From NCBI RefSeq assembly GCF_041080675.1, contig NZ_CP163520.1, forward strand, positions 7,345,501 through 7,409,500: DNA of 64,000 nt, given 5' to 3'. Positions 39,114-49,356 of this stretch are shown here, one piece after another. This stretch comes from Streptomyces sp. cg36. Lineage in GTDB: Bacteria; Actinomycetota; Actinomycetes; Streptomycetales; Streptomycetaceae. The notes under the pieces are model-generated. The model was not told the DNA's origin, searched no databases, and worked only from the letters and a program-made list of their open reading frames with translations. The position numbers and the translations under genes were made by a program. Numbering within the stretch: position 1 is the first letter of the stretch; each line of letters starts with the position of its first letter.

Positions 39114-39455
39114 GGCGAGTGGCGGGCACCGTTACAAAGGGCGCGGGCGGCGCGGTGGACGCGGGGCTGGGCCGTACGGGTGGCGGGAGGCGGACGCCAA
39201 ACCGTTTCTGTTTCCCCTTCGCGCGGGTCGGTGTGTGCAACACGGAAGTGGCTGAACTGGACGTCGGCGCCGGGTTTTTGAGGCGGACAACGGTTACGGA
39301 TATGTCCGGACTTCGTAAAGTGCGCCGGTCCCGCGGCCGAGTGCGGTGCCGGCGGGCCAGAGTGTGGGTCCTCGGCACCAGCCGGGAACCTGGCCCGCTC
39401 CTTCCGCGGCCCGCACCGGGCCCGTGACGGGGCTTGTCCTTGAGAGAGCACGCAC
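39114..39455. other. intergenic region (342 bp)
   Basis: No gene is supported. It should contain the promoter of the lamin-tail gene, but no box could be assigned firmly; GAGAG lies near its ATG. No terminator with a perfect stem was recognised for the methyltransferase gene. Confidence 0.4.
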
Positions 39456-39956
39456 ATGTCTGCTTCGCGCACCAGCCGCCGTATCTTCGCCTCCGTCCTC
39501 GCCGCCGGCACCCTCCTCGGGGCCGCGGCCCTGCCCGCCGCCGCTGCGGACGGCCACCACGGGCGCGCGCCCCACTCCGACGTGGTGATCGGCAAGGTGC
39601 AGTACAACAGCCCGGGCCGAGACGACCGCTCCAACCGCAGCCTGAACGCGGAGTGGGTCGAGGTCAGGAACAACGGCCGCAAGGCGGTCGACCTGAACGG
39701 CTTCACCCTCACGGCCGGTGACGGCACCCGCTACCGCTTCCACCACCTGCGTCTGGAGGGCCACTCCGCCGTCAAGGTCCACTCGGGCATGGGCCGCGAC
39801 AGCATGCACGACGTCTACCAGGACCGTCACAACTACGTGTGGGACAACCACCGCGACACGGCCACCCTGCGCACCGACCGCGGCCGGGTCCTCGACACGG
39901 CGATGTGGGGCCACGAGCGCCAGGGCGGCCGCCGGGGCGGTCACCCGCACCACTGA
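39456..39956 (+). CDS. secreted lamin-tail-domain protein
   Basis: A 166-residue secreted protein. The signal peptide covers residues 1 to about 30, ending in AAA. The rest is a lamin-tail (LTD) Ig-like fold, recognisable from EWVEVRNNGRKAVDLNGFTL and the DTATLRTDRGRVLDTAMWG end. The C terminus is His/Gly-rich. Such small LTD proteins are common in Streptomyces secretomes; their role is unknown. Confidence 0.85.
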   Translation: MSASRTSRRIFASVLAAGTLLGAAALPAAAADGHHGRAPHSDVVIGKVQYNSPGRDDRSNRSLNAEWVEVRNNGRKAVDLNGFTLTAGDGTRYRFHHLRLEGHSAVKVHSGMGRDSMHDVYQDRHNYVWDNHRDTATLRTDRGRVLDTAMWGHERQGGRRGGHPHH

Positions 39957-39963
39957 CGGTGGA

Positions 39964-39998
39964 GGTGGCCGGGCCCCGAGGCACGGGGCCCGGCCACC
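39964..39998 (+). terminator. terminator with perfect 15 bp stem
   Basis: GGTGGCCGGGCCCCG pairs with CGGGGCCCGGCCACC around an AGGCA loop, directly after the lamin-tail gene. Confidence 0.8.
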
Positions 39999-40070
39999 GT
40001 CCGGTACGGCGGTGTGTCCCGCGACCAGGGGACGTCGAGCAGCGGTCGCGGGGCACACCGCACGCCTGTG

Positions 40071-41210
<1,140 letters not shown>

Positions 41211-41491
41211 TTACGCGCTCCCTGCCTCAACGAGTTGTGAGCGTTTCCGTGAATGCCAAAGGAACATCCCCGCTCGTGGGGGAAGCGTTCGCCGGTGACC
41301 CGTACAACGCGGCCAGTGGTCAGCGGATCGGACTAGTCATACCGCCCGGACGGCGCAACGAACGGCCGTCGCACCGGCCTCGCGGATACGCCGAACGAGT
41401 GCGATGCGGCACCGCTCCGGCGTGGCCGGTCCGGATCGGTCCGGTGCCGATGTAGAAGTGGGCCGCCGTCCGAGCGGGCGCACTGGACCGG

Positions 41492-42592
41492 GTGGGTGAT
41501 GTCGTGAAGCCGTCCCTCTGTCTCTGCATGATCGTCAAGAACGAGTCGCGGGTCATCGAGCGGTGCCTCGCCTCCGTGCGCGATCTGGTGGACACCTGGG
41601 TCATCTCCGACACGGGCTCCACCGACGGGACGCAGAAGCTGATCCGCGCGGCCCTGGACGGCATCCCCGGCGAACTGCGCGAAGAGCCCTGGGTGAACTT
41701 CGGCCACAACCGCTCCCTGAACATCGCCCACGCCCGGGGCAGGGCCGACTACCTGCTGCTCCTCGACGCGGACCTGGTCGTCCGCCGCGACGGCCCGCTG
41801 CCCGAGCTCACCGCGGACGCGTACATGCTGCGCCACGAGGGCACCACCTCGTACCGCATCAAGCGCCTGGTGCGCGGGGACATCGCCTGGCGCTACGAAG
41901 GCGTCACCCACGAATACCTCACCTGCGACCGGGCGACCGGCCAGGAGAACCTCGACGCCCTGGCCATCCGGGACTTCGCCGACGGCGGCTCGCGCCACGA
42001 CAAGTTCGAACGCGACGCCCGGCTGCTCGGCGCCGAGCTGGAGCGCGACCCGGACAACGCGCGCACGGTCTTCTACCTGGCGCAGACCATGCGCGACATG
42101 GGCCGCACCGAGGAGGCCGTCCCCCTCTACCAGCGCCGCGCGGACATGGGCGGGTGGGCGGAGGAGGTCTACTACTCGCTGCTCCAGGTGGGTGTGCTGC
42201 GCGCGGAGTCCGGCGACTGGCCCGGTGGCATGGACGCGCTCGTACGAGCCTGGGAGGCGCGTCCGGAGCGGCTGGAGGCGTGCTACGAGCTGGCGGCGCG
42301 GCTGCGCACGATGGGGCGCCACCACGCGGCACACGCGTTCGTGCGCGCGGGGCTCGACCGTCCGGTGCCGGAGGCGGACCTGCTCTTCACCCAGCCCTGG
42401 GTGTACCGGTGGGGGCTGCTGTTCGAGTACTCCATCACCACGTACTGGACCGGTGACTTCACCGCCTCGCTCCAGGCGTGCGACCGCCTGCTCGCGATGG
42501 CGGACCTGCCCGAGTCCTACCGGCGCCAGACCGAGGCCAACCGGCGCTTCGCGGCCCGCAGGCTGGGATCGGTGCCCGCCCCCGTGGTGTGA
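41492..42592 (+). CDS. family 2 glycosyltransferase with TPR-like C terminus
   Basis: A 366-residue protein. The GT-A domain (about residues 5-170) has LCMIVKNES, SDTGSTDGT and LLLDADLVV; the DAD is the nucleotide-sugar metal site. The C-terminal half has helical TPR-like repeats (ARTVFYLAQTMRDMGRTEEAVPLY). The sugar and acceptor are unknown. The start is uncertain between GTG 41492 and GTG 41504, and no strong ribosome binding site is seen. The 281 bp before it is shared with the divergent collagen-like gene. Confidence 0.85.
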   Translation: MGDVVKPSLCLCMIVKNESRVIERCLASVRDLVDTWVISDTGSTDGTQKLIRAALDGIPGELREEPWVNFGHNRSLNIAHARGRADYLLLLDADLVVRRDGPLPELTADAYMLRHEGTTSYRIKRLVRGDIAWRYEGVTHEYLTCDRATGQENLDALAIRDFADGGSRHDKFERDARLLGAELERDPDNARTVFYLAQTMRDMGRTEEAVPLYQRRADMGGWAEEVYYSLLQVGVLRAESGDWPGGMDALVRAWEARPERLEACYELAARLRTMGRHHAAHAFVRAGLDRPVPEADLLFTQPWVYRWGLLFEYSITTYWTGDFTASLQACDRLLAMADLPESYRRQTEANRRFAARRLGSVPAPVV

Positions 42593-42684
42593 CGCCGACC
42601 ACCCGCGGAGGGACGCCCGCCTCCGTGGCGTGACGCACGCCCACCGGCCGTCGCCCCGCCCGGTCCCGTGCGTCCCCCGCCCCG

Positions 42685-43785
42685 TCACTCCAGCCGCTCG
42701 ATCGCCACCATCGCCGCGTCGTCCCCCAGCCGCCCGCCCTCGGCATGGGCCAGCAGGTCGTCGCGGAGGTGGCGCAGCAGCGCCTGCGGCCCGGTGCCCC
42801 GCCAGGCGGCCACCCGGGCCGTCAGCGGATAGAACGTGCCCGCCGCGTCGCGCGCCTCGATCACCCCGTCCGTGTACAGCAGCATGATGTCCCCGCGCTC
42901 GAAGGCGAACGACTCGGCGGTGAACGCGGTCTCCACGAGCGAGGCCAGCCCCAGCGGCGGCGCCGGACGGAGGACGTCCAGGGCGATCACCCGGCCACCG
43001 CGCAGCAGGAGCGGCGGCGGGTGACCGCAGTTGATCAGGTGCAGCGCCTGCCGGTGGTCGGGTACGTCGAGCACGGCCGCCGTGATGAACGCCTCGGCCG
43101 ACTCCGGCCCGGCCGTTCCGTCCGGGTCCGGGGCGACGGCGCCCTCCAGATAGCCGACGAGCCCGGACAGCTCGGCCTCCTGATGGGCCGAAGCCCGGAA
43201 GGCGCCCAGGACGACGGCCGCGTCCCCCACCGCCTCCAGCCCCTTGCCGCGTACGTCGCCGATCAGCAGCCGGGTGCTGTCGGCGGTGCGCGCGGCGGCG
43301 TACAGATCGCCGCCGATCCGCGCCTCGGCCTCGGCCGCGAGGTAGACCGACGCCATCCGCAGCGGGCCCAGACGCTCGGGCAGGGGCCGCAGCACCACCT
43401 GCTGGGCGGTCTCGGCGACCGAGCGCAACTGCACCAACTGGGCCTCGTGGACCTCGCGCAGACGCGCGAAGAACGTGACGAAGACGCAGATCAGGATGAG
43501 CGAGACGATCTGCACGGAGTGGTTCAGGTCGGTGACGCTGCCGCGGATCATCGCCACCACCACTTGGGCCAGCACGGCCACCGCGCCCACCGCCCCCGTG
43601 GTCCGGGGCCCGGCGAAGGACGCGGTGAGGGCGGGCGCCGCGACCAGGGACGGGCCGAGGTGCACATCGGGCGGAGCGAGCACGTCCACCACCGTGACGA
43701 GCGTGATCAGCGCGAACGGTGCCGCCAGCAGGGCGTGGCTCGGTCGGCGCGGGCGGTGCGGCAGGCTCAGTGCCCGAAGATCCAT
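42685..43785 (-). CDS. membrane-anchored SpoIIE-type PP2C phosphatase
   Basis: A 366-residue protein. Three or four membrane helices lie within residues about 18-110, followed by a PP2C/SpoIIE domain with GGDLYAA, GDVRGKGLEA, CGHPPPLLL, TDGVIEARD and DDAAMV, including the Asp residues that bind Mg/Mn. It probably dephosphorylates an anti-sigma antagonist; a STAS protein is encoded at 60345 but far away. The ATG at 43785 has AGGA at short spacing. A single gene. Confidence 0.9.
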   Translation of the reverse strand: MDLRALSLPHRPRRPSHALLAAPFALITLVTVVDVLAPPDVHLGPSLVAAPALTASFAGPRTTGAVGAVAVLAQVVVAMIRGSVTDLNHSVQIVSLILICVFVTFFARLREVHEAQLVQLRSVAETAQQVVLRPLPERLGPLRMASVYLAAEAEARIGGDLYAAARTADSTRLLIGDVRGKGLEAVGDAAVVLGAFRASAHQEAELSGLVGYLEGAVAPDPDGTAGPESAEAFITAAVLDVPDHRQALHLINCGHPPPLLLRGGRVIALDVLRPAPPLGLASLVETAFTAESFAFERGDIMLLYTDGVIEARDAAGTFYPLTARVAAWRGTGPQALLRHLRDDLLAHAEGGRLGDDAAMVAIERLE

Positions 43786-43949
43786 GGGTCCTGCTTACAC
43801 CGCGCCGCGCCGCGGACCCCGAAGCCCGGCCGGGACGGGGACGGCGGTTCGCACCGGTGCCCCACCCCGTGCCCGGGCGCGCCGGAAGTGGCGGGGAAAC
43901 CTTGACAGTTGATATGCCTGCGGAAAGGATCTCGACGGAGGTAGTTGCC

Positions 43950-45044
43950 GTGACTGAGCATGTGCTGGTGTTCGGCGTCGGGTCCGACACACCGGCCCGG
44001 ATGCGCGCGTTCGGCGAGCGGACCGGGCAGCGGGTCACCGCGTCCCTCATGTGCCGGCCGGAGCACCTCGCCGGGATCGTGGACATCGGTGCGTACGAGC
44101 GGATCGTCGTGGTGGGCCGCGACGCCTCGGACGAGGAGTGGATCGCGCTCGCCCGGTCCGTCCACACGGTCGATCCGGTCACCGGCATCGGCTCCTTCCA
44201 CGACGACTGCCGGCCGCAGGCGGCGGTGGTGGCCCAGGTGCTCGGGCTCGACGCCTGCACCCCCGAGCTGGTCGAACTGCTCGGGGACGAGCACGCGACG
44301 CGGGAGCGGCTGATCCGGGCGGGCGTCGAGGACGCGGCGGCCGGGGAGGCGGAGTCCGTCGGGGGCCTCCCCGCGGGCGACCGGTATCGCGTCGCGGCCT
44401 TGTCGGAGCAGGGCGAGCACCAAGTGGTCGCCGTGGTACGGACGTACCTCGACCCCGTCGGCCGCGGAGAACTGGGCCATGCCGTGCCCGCACCCCTCGG
44501 GTCCACCGCGAGGGCCTCGGTGGAGCGGCGGGTGGTGGCGGCGCTGGAGGCGCTGGGCGTCGAGTGCGGGCCCACCCGTACCGAGGTCGTCCTCACCGGG
44601 GACGGGCCCCGGGTGCTCGCGGTGCGGCTGGGCGCCCACGGGGACGAACTCGGGGCGATGGTCACCGGCGCGACGGGAGTGGACCTCGTCGAGTCGCAGT
44701 TCCGCCAGGTCCTCGGCGAGAAGGTGCTGCCCGGCATCCGTGCGGTGCTCGACGCCCCCGGAAGTCCCGCGCGCGGCGAGGCCCTCTGGTTCGCGGGCGC
44801 GCGCGCCCGGGGCACGCTCGTCGAGGTGGCGGGCGCCGAAGGGGAGCGCCCGGACGCGGTGACGTTGCGCGTCGTGGGCGTGCCGGGAACCGATCTGGCG
44901 GGCTCGCGGGACGGGTTCGCCCGGCTGGCCTGGGCGCGGGCCCACGCGGCCACCGCCGAGGAGGCCGTCGCCCTGGCGCGCGAGGCCGTCGGGGGCCTCT
45001 CCTTCGTGATCCGATTCCCGGCGTCGCAGGGCGAGTTGCCCTGA
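43950..45044 (+). CDS. degenerate ATP-grasp-like protein
   Basis: A 364-residue protein. The N-terminal preATP-grasp part resembles biotin-carboxylase-like ATP-grasp proteins (SFHDDCRPQAAVVAQVLGL, ATRERLIRAGV). The next part resumes at the strand normally after the ATP-grasp B domain (GEHQVVAVV, LGHAVPAPLG, TEVVLTGDGPRVLAV). About 70-80 residues with the ATP lysine and glutamate seem absent, and the usual E-x-N metal ligands are A-x-R. It is probably catalytically inactive or altered. The GTG start at 43950 has GGAGG 8 nt upstream. Confidence 0.65.
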   Translation: MTEHVLVFGVGSDTPARMRAFGERTGQRVTASLMCRPEHLAGIVDIGAYERIVVVGRDASDEEWIALARSVHTVDPVTGIGSFHDDCRPQAAVVAQVLGLDACTPELVELLGDEHATRERLIRAGVEDAAAGEAESVGGLPAGDRYRVAALSEQGEHQVVAVVRTYLDPVGRGELGHAVPAPLGSTARASVERRVVAALEALGVECGPTRTEVVLTGDGPRVLAVRLGAHGDELGAMVTGATGVDLVESQFRQVLGEKVLPGIRAVLDAPGSPARGEALWFAGARARGTLVEVAGAEGERPDAVTLRVVGVPGTDLAGSRDGFARLAWARAHAATAEEAVALAREAVGGLSFVIRFPASQGELP

Positions 45045-45159
45045 GCGGGACCGTCCCGGGCGGTAGCGGGACCGGTCGACGCGGGTCCGCCCAATCGGTG
45101 AAATCCCGGTCGAAGAAATGATTTTGTGGTCGGTGTCGCCCGGTGGTATTCCACCGGTT

Positions 45160-45690
45160 ATGGAATCTCTGGTGACACCCCGGCTCGTTCTCCACCCCAT
45201 GGACGTGCGCGGGGCCAAGTCCCTCGCGTCGGGCACTCCGGCCGAGGGCGTGCTCTGGGCGGCGGGCTACCCCGCCGAGGCCGACCTCGGCGTGGCCCGG
45301 CGCTACCTCGAAACGTGTGAGCGGGCGGGCGATCCGCAGCCGTTCGGACCGTACGAGATCCGCCGCCGCGAGGACGGCCGGATCATCGGCGGCCTCGGCT
45401 TCCACGGCGAACCGGACCAGGAGGGCGCGGTCACCATCGGCTACGGCCTGGTCCCGGCGGCCCAGGGCCGGGGGTACGCCACCGAGGCGCTGCGCGCCCT
45501 GCTGCGGTTCGCCCGCGCCCAGGGCATCACCCGCGTCAATGGGGACGCGGACCACCAGAACATCGCCTCCCAGCGGGTGATGACCGCCGCGGGCATGCTG
45601 CCGGTGGGGGAGGACGAGCGGGTGAAGTACTTCGCGGTGGAGTGGCCGGACGCGGAGGCGGAGGAGGAGGGGAAGCCGGACGGGGAGTGA
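45160..45690 (+). CDS. GNAT-family N-acetyltransferase
   Basis: A 176-residue RimJ/RimL-like GNAT. TPRLVLHPM opens the first strand, and AAQGRGYATEAL is the acetyl-CoA pyrophosphate loop, followed by RVNGDADHQNIASQRVM. The acceptor is unknown. The ATG at 45160 is chosen by family start; an upstream in-frame ATG at 45118 has no support. The last residues are Glu-rich. It converges on the hydrolase at 45752. Confidence 0.85.
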   Translation: MESLVTPRLVLHPMDVRGAKSLASGTPAEGVLWAAGYPAEADLGVARRYLETCERAGDPQPFGPYEIRRREDGRIIGGLGFHGEPDQEGAVTIGYGLVPAAQGRGYATEALRALLRFARAQGITRVNGDADHQNIASQRVMTAAGMLPVGEDERVKYFAVEWPDAEAEEEGKPDGE

Positions 45691-45751
45691 ACTCCCGCCT
45701 CCGGAAAGGCCGCCCGGGCTCGGGCGTCGGGCACGCGGGTCCCGGTGTCGG

Positions 45752-46621
45752 CTACCCCGGTTCCGACGCCCGGCAGGCCGCGCCCCGCAGGAACGCCGCG
45801 ACGGTTTCGCTGAAGGCGGCGGGGTCGTCGAGCCAGGGGAAGTGGCCCGCGTCCGGCTGGACGTGCAGTCGGGCATGCCGGAAGTACTTCACCACGTCGG
45901 CCGCCACCCGGGGCCGCGGCCCGCTGTCCCGTTCGCCCGCCAACAGCAGGACGGGCAGGTCGAGTTCGGCCAGGGCGGCGCGGGTCCTGGCCGGATCGAA
46001 GGCGCCGGGCGACGGATACAGGTCGGCGGCCTCCAGGTTGGTCTGGTCGAGGTCCGCCGCGGCGTGGGCCCGGGCCGTCGCGTCCCACCGCCCGTAGAAG
46101 AACGGGGCGACTGCGTCCCAGTCGGCGTCGGCGTCGGAGCCCGACCAGATCCGCTCGTAGGCGCTGTACGCGGAGGCGAACCACGGCTCGCCCGCGCGCA
46201 GCGCGGCGGCCTCCCTGCGGTGCTCCTCGGTGAAGTCGACGCCGAGGGCGCGGGCGCGGGCGGTGACCAGGGTGAGGCTGTTGACGCGGTGCGGGTGCCG
46301 GGCCGCGTGGAGCAGGGCGAGATCACCGGCGGCCGAGTGCGCGAGTATGTCGCAGCGCGCCAGGCCGAGGTGCTCGCGCAGGGCCTCGACGTCGGCGATC
46401 TGCCGGTCGCAGCGGTAGGTGGCCGGGTCGGCGGGGAGCGCGGAATCGCCGGTGCCGCGCAGGTCCAGCAGGATCAGCCGGCGGTGCTCGGCCAGCCCGC
46501 CGAGGTCGCCGAGGTAGGCGGAGGCGCGCATGGGGCCGCCGGGCAGGCAGATCAGCGGTTCGCCCCCACCGCGTACGTGGTAGGCGAGTCGGGTTCCGTC
46601 GGGCGCGTCAAACGTTTGCAT
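45752..46621 (-). CDS. alpha/beta hydrolase
   Basis: A 289-residue alpha/beta hydrolase with LPGGPMR (oxyanion), LLDLRGTGDS, the nucleophile in AHSAAGD, Asp in LLAGERD and His in DAGHFPW. The GGP and RGTGDS pattern recalls the proline iminopeptidase branch, but the substrate is unknown. The ATG is at 46621. No operon partner. Confidence 0.85.
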   Translation of the reverse strand: MQTFDAPDGTRLAYHVRGGGEPLICLPGGPMRASAYLGDLGGLAEHRRLILLDLRGTGDSALPADPATYRCDRQIADVEALREHLGLARCDILAHSAAGDLALLHAARHPHRVNSLTLVTARARALGVDFTEEHRREAAALRAGEPWFASAYSAYERIWSGSDADADWDAVAPFFYGRWDATARAHAAADLDQTNLEAADLYPSPGAFDPARTRAALAELDLPVLLLAGERDSGPRPRVAADVVKYFRHARLHVQPDAGHFPWLDDPAAFSETVAAFLRGAACRASEPG

Positions 46622-46672
46622 GCCGGGATCCTCGGGCCACCGGGCCGCTCACGGCAAGCGGGTTGTCGTACC

Positions 46673-46706
46673 GGCGGGGCCGGGCCCGCGCGGGCCCGGC
46701 CCCGCC
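46673..46706 (-). terminator. perfect 34 bp palindrome after the lectin gene
   Basis: GGCGGGGCCGGGCCCGC is followed by its exact reverse complement with no spacer. It lies just beyond the stop of the leftward lectin gene and probably acts as its terminator. Confidence 0.7.
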
Positions 46707-46732
46707 AGGAGCGGGTGGCTGGAGATGCGTGA

Positions 46733-47194
46733 TCAGTGGTTGGTGCCGGACGCCCACACGGCGCGGCTGCCGTCGTAGACGACCACGTTGCCGTCGTCCT
46801 GCACGACCAGCCGCGAGCCGGGGCGTCCGGCGGTGTTGGAGGCCCACACCGGGCGGTTGGAACGGGTGTAGACGACGAAGTTGCCGTCCGTCTGCAGCCG
46901 GGCCTCCCAGCCCTGGCCGACGGTGTTGGAGGCCCAGCGGGCCCGGTTGAACTCGTCGTAGATGACCAGGTTGCCGTCGGACTGCATGATCAGCCGGGCC
47001 GTGTCGGAGCTCACCGACTGGTTGTGGCTCAGGGTGAACGGCGCGTACCGCGTCTGGTTGGAATCCACCCGCGCCGCCGCGGACTTGGCGGCGGCCGAGG
47101 GCGTGTGGTGCACGGGCGCCGCCGCGGCCTGGCCGACGAAGGCCATGGTGGCGAGGGTCGCGGTGGCGACAAGGGTGGTGACTCTCTTCCCCAC
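46733..47194 (-). CDS. secreted B-lectin (bulb-type mannose-binding) protein
   Basis: A 153-residue protein with a signal peptide (1 to about 25) and three bulb-lectin repeats, seen as MQSDGNLVIYD, LQTDGNFVVYT and VQDDGNVVVYD. The QxDxNxVxY mannose-site consensus is close in each, best in the first. WASNT ends each repeat. It probably binds mannose-type glycans outside the cell. An imperfect TCACTCTTT/GAAAAGTGA inverted repeat at 47315-47337 lies upstream. Confidence 0.88.
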   Translation of the reverse strand: MGKRVTTLVATATLATMAFVGQAAAAPVHHTPSAAAKSAAARVDSNQTRYAPFTLSHNQSVSSDTARLIMQSDGNLVIYDEFNRARWASNTVGQGWEARLQTDGNFVVYTRSNRPVWASNTAGRPGSRLVVQDDGNVVVYDGSRAVWASGTNH

Positions 47195-47447
47195 GGGAAA
47201 CTCCTTGGGTCAGGTAGTTCAGCCATCGGTGCCCCGATTGGGCACCGCCCTCGGACTGTCGCACCGAGGTGACACCGGAGGGTCCTCCTCCGCGTGCCGG
47301 TGACGGGTTTGGTATCACTCTTTGACCGGAAAAGTGACCACGCGGTGTCATGGGTGAAACAGGTATGCAATCCTTACACGAGTCACCCGAAAACAGGGCC
47401 GCCGACCTGGCGGGACGGCCGGTCCACTGCCCCGTGCGCGACCCCGT

Positions 47448-47813
47448 TCACCCTCCGGCGTACAACAGGTCCATGTTCCGTTCCGCCCACTCGCGCATAC
47501 GGGCGAGCGGCTCGGCGGCGCTGCGGCCGAGGTCGGTGAGGGCGTACTCGACGTGCGGCGGCACGGCCGGGTAGACCGTCCGCGACACCAGGCCGGCTTC
47601 CTGGAGGCGCCGCAGCGTCTGGGTGAGCACCTTGGGGCTGATGCCCTGGAGTTCGCGCTGGAGCGCCCCGAAGCGCACCGGGCCGTCCTCCAGCGCGCCG
47701 ATCGCCAGGGCACTCCACTTGTTGGCGAGCATGTCCAGCACATCGCGGCAGGGGCACAGGGCCGCGTAGACGTCATGCTTGTCGTGACGGCCGTCGCCGC
47801 AGTCCCTGCTCAT
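47448..47813 (-). CDS. HxlR-family transcriptional regulator
   Basis: A 121-residue winged-helix regulator with the HxlR core (DMLANKWSALAIGALEDGPVRF, then ISPKVLTQTLRRL). Two Cys in LCPCRD near the N terminus could sense oxidants or electrophiles, as in related proteins. The ATG at 47813 has GGAGG 9 nt upstream; longer in-frame starts exist. It is divergent from the oxidoreductase at 47984, with an inverted repeat between them, a common autoregulated pair. Confidence 0.88.
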   Translation of the reverse strand: MSRDCGDGRHDKHDVYAALCPCRDVLDMLANKWSALAIGALEDGPVRFGALQRELQGISPKVLTQTLRRLQEAGLVSRTVYPAVPPHVEYALTDLGRSAAEPLARMREWAERNMDLLYAGG

Positions 47814-47879
47814 TCCCCGGACCCTCCGTGTCATCGCTGAATCGCACGCCATCCATGGATTCAGCTGCGATGCTATCCA

Positions 47880-47917
47880 AAAGATAGTAGCTGTCCTTGC
47901 AGGTTACTACTACCTTT
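47880..47917. promoter_or_regulatory. candidate HxlR operator
   Basis: AAAGATAGTAG and CTACTACCTTT are inverted (10 of 11 pairs) with 16 bp between them. They lie in the space between the divergent HxlR and oxidoreductase genes. The A/T-rich arms stand out from the GC-rich surroundings. Confidence 0.6.
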
Positions 47918-47983
47918 CCCGTAGCGTGACGGCATCGACCAGCCGTGCGGGGCGCACCCCGCCCCGCAACCGAGGAGCCCTTC

Positions 47984-48958
47984 ATGTCCGAGGCCACCCC
48001 CACCATGCGCGCCGTCACCCAGACCGCCTTCGGCGGCCCCGAGGTGCTGCACCTCACACAGGTGCCGCGCCCCGTGCCACTGCCCACCGAGGTCCTGGTG
48101 CGGGTCGTGTCCGCCGGAGTGAACCCGGTGGACGTGAAGACCCGCGAGGGCGGCGGGATGGCGGGCGTCCTCGGTGAGCCGCCGTTCGTCCTCGGCTGGG
48201 ACGTGTCCGGTGTGGTCGAGGAGGTCGGCTTCGGCGTCCACACCCTGTCCGTCGGTGACGAGGTGTACGGCATGCCGTGGTTCCCGCGCGAGGCGGGCGG
48301 CTACGCCGAGTACGTCACCGCCCCCGCGCGCCAGTTCGCCCGCAAGCCCGGGTCGCTGGGCCACGACGCCGCCGCGGCCGTCCCGCTGGCGGCGCTCACC
48401 GCCTGGCAGATCCTGGTGGACACCGCCGACGTGCGCCCCGGGCAGCGCGTCCTCGTCCACGCCGCGGCCGGTGGCGTCGGCCACTTCGCGGTGCAGTTCG
48501 CCAAGCACCTCGGCGCCCATGTCATCGCCACCGCCAGCGCGGGCAAGCACGACTGGCTGCGCGAGCTCGGCGCCGACGAGGTGATCGACTACACCACCGC
48601 CCGCTTCGAGGAGAAGCTGTCCGGGGTGGACGTCGTCGTCGACCTCGTCGGTGACGGCATCGACGACACCAGCACCCGCTCGCTCGCCGTGCTGCGCCCG
48701 GGCGGGCTGCTGGTCGCCGTCCCCTCCGGGGTGTCACCGGAGCTCGCCGAGCGGGCCGCCGGTGCGGGCGTGCGGGCCGTGCCCTACCTCGTCGAGCCGG
48801 ACGGCACCGCCCTGGCGACGCTGGCCGGACTGATCGACGCCGGCGCGGTCAAGGTGGAGGTGGCCGGGGTGCTGCCGCTGGAGCGGGTCGCCGAGGCCCA
48901 CCGCCAGGTCGCCTCCGGCCGCACCCGGGGCAAGATCGTGCTGCGCGTCGCCGAGTGA
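47984..48958 (+). CDS. NADP-dependent quinone/zinc-type oxidoreductase
   Basis: A 324-residue medium-chain reductase, quinone-oxidoreductase branch. The GroES-like part has AGVNPVDVKTREG and GWDVSG, and the nucleotide fold has AAAGGVGHFAVQ. No structural or catalytic zinc cysteines are evident. The ATG at 47984 follows GAGGAG. Likely regulated by the divergent HxlR protein, perhaps in response to quinones or electrophiles. Confidence 0.88.
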   Translation: MSEATPTMRAVTQTAFGGPEVLHLTQVPRPVPLPTEVLVRVVSAGVNPVDVKTREGGGMAGVLGEPPFVLGWDVSGVVEEVGFGVHTLSVGDEVYGMPWFPREAGGYAEYVTAPARQFARKPGSLGHDAAAAVPLAALTAWQILVDTADVRPGQRVLVHAAAGGVGHFAVQFAKHLGAHVIATASAGKHDWLRELGADEVIDYTTARFEEKLSGVDVVVDLVGDGIDDTSTRSLAVLRPGGLLVAVPSGVSPELAERAAGAGVRAVPYLVEPDGTALATLAGLIDAGAVKVEVAGVLPLERVAEAHRQVASGRTRGKIVLRVAE

Positions 48959-49356
48959 TCCTGCTCGTTCCGGGCCACCGCCCGGCCGGGTCCGCGGTGC
49001 ACAGCCGCCCCTGACCCCGTGATCCTCTCGCTGTGTGCCGCCCCGATGGGCGGCACACAGTCGTTTCCCGCCAACCCCCTCCTGGCGGCCCGGTCGCGTA
49101 CGGCTCGAACAACGCCGGTGCGCTGTGCCGCAGTTGACCGGAGCTCTTGAAGCAATCGACCTCACAGTGGCTATCTTCCTGTTGTGAGGAGCGGCGACCG
49201 AACAGGAAACACCCGGTCCACCAGAACTCCGTATCAAGCGCTCGCGATCGGACCGGCCGCCGCCCCGCCGACATGCGCGCCGGTCCCCGCCCGGCGCACG
49301 GACGCCCCAGCGGTCCTTCACGGCCGCGCCCGGGCAGGAAGACAGGAGATGCTGGA
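48959..49356. other. intergenic region (398 bp) with terminator and candidate promoter
   Basis: No gene is supported. A terminator lies at 49031-49060. A possible promoter is TTGAAG (49147-49152) with TATCTT (49172-49177) at 19 bp spacing, which would drive the CreE/CreD-like operon with a leader of about 170 bases. Confidence 0.4.
49031..49060 (+). terminator. terminator of the oxidoreductase gene
   Basis: CTGTGTGCCGCCC/GGGCGGCACACAG is a 13 bp perfect stem with a CGAT loop, followed by TCGTTT. Confidence 0.8.

Noticed and set aside
41333..45154. A 1,273-codon minus-strand frame over the GT2, SpoIIE and ATP-grasp genes
   Set aside because: No recognisable domains; crosses three well-supported genes.
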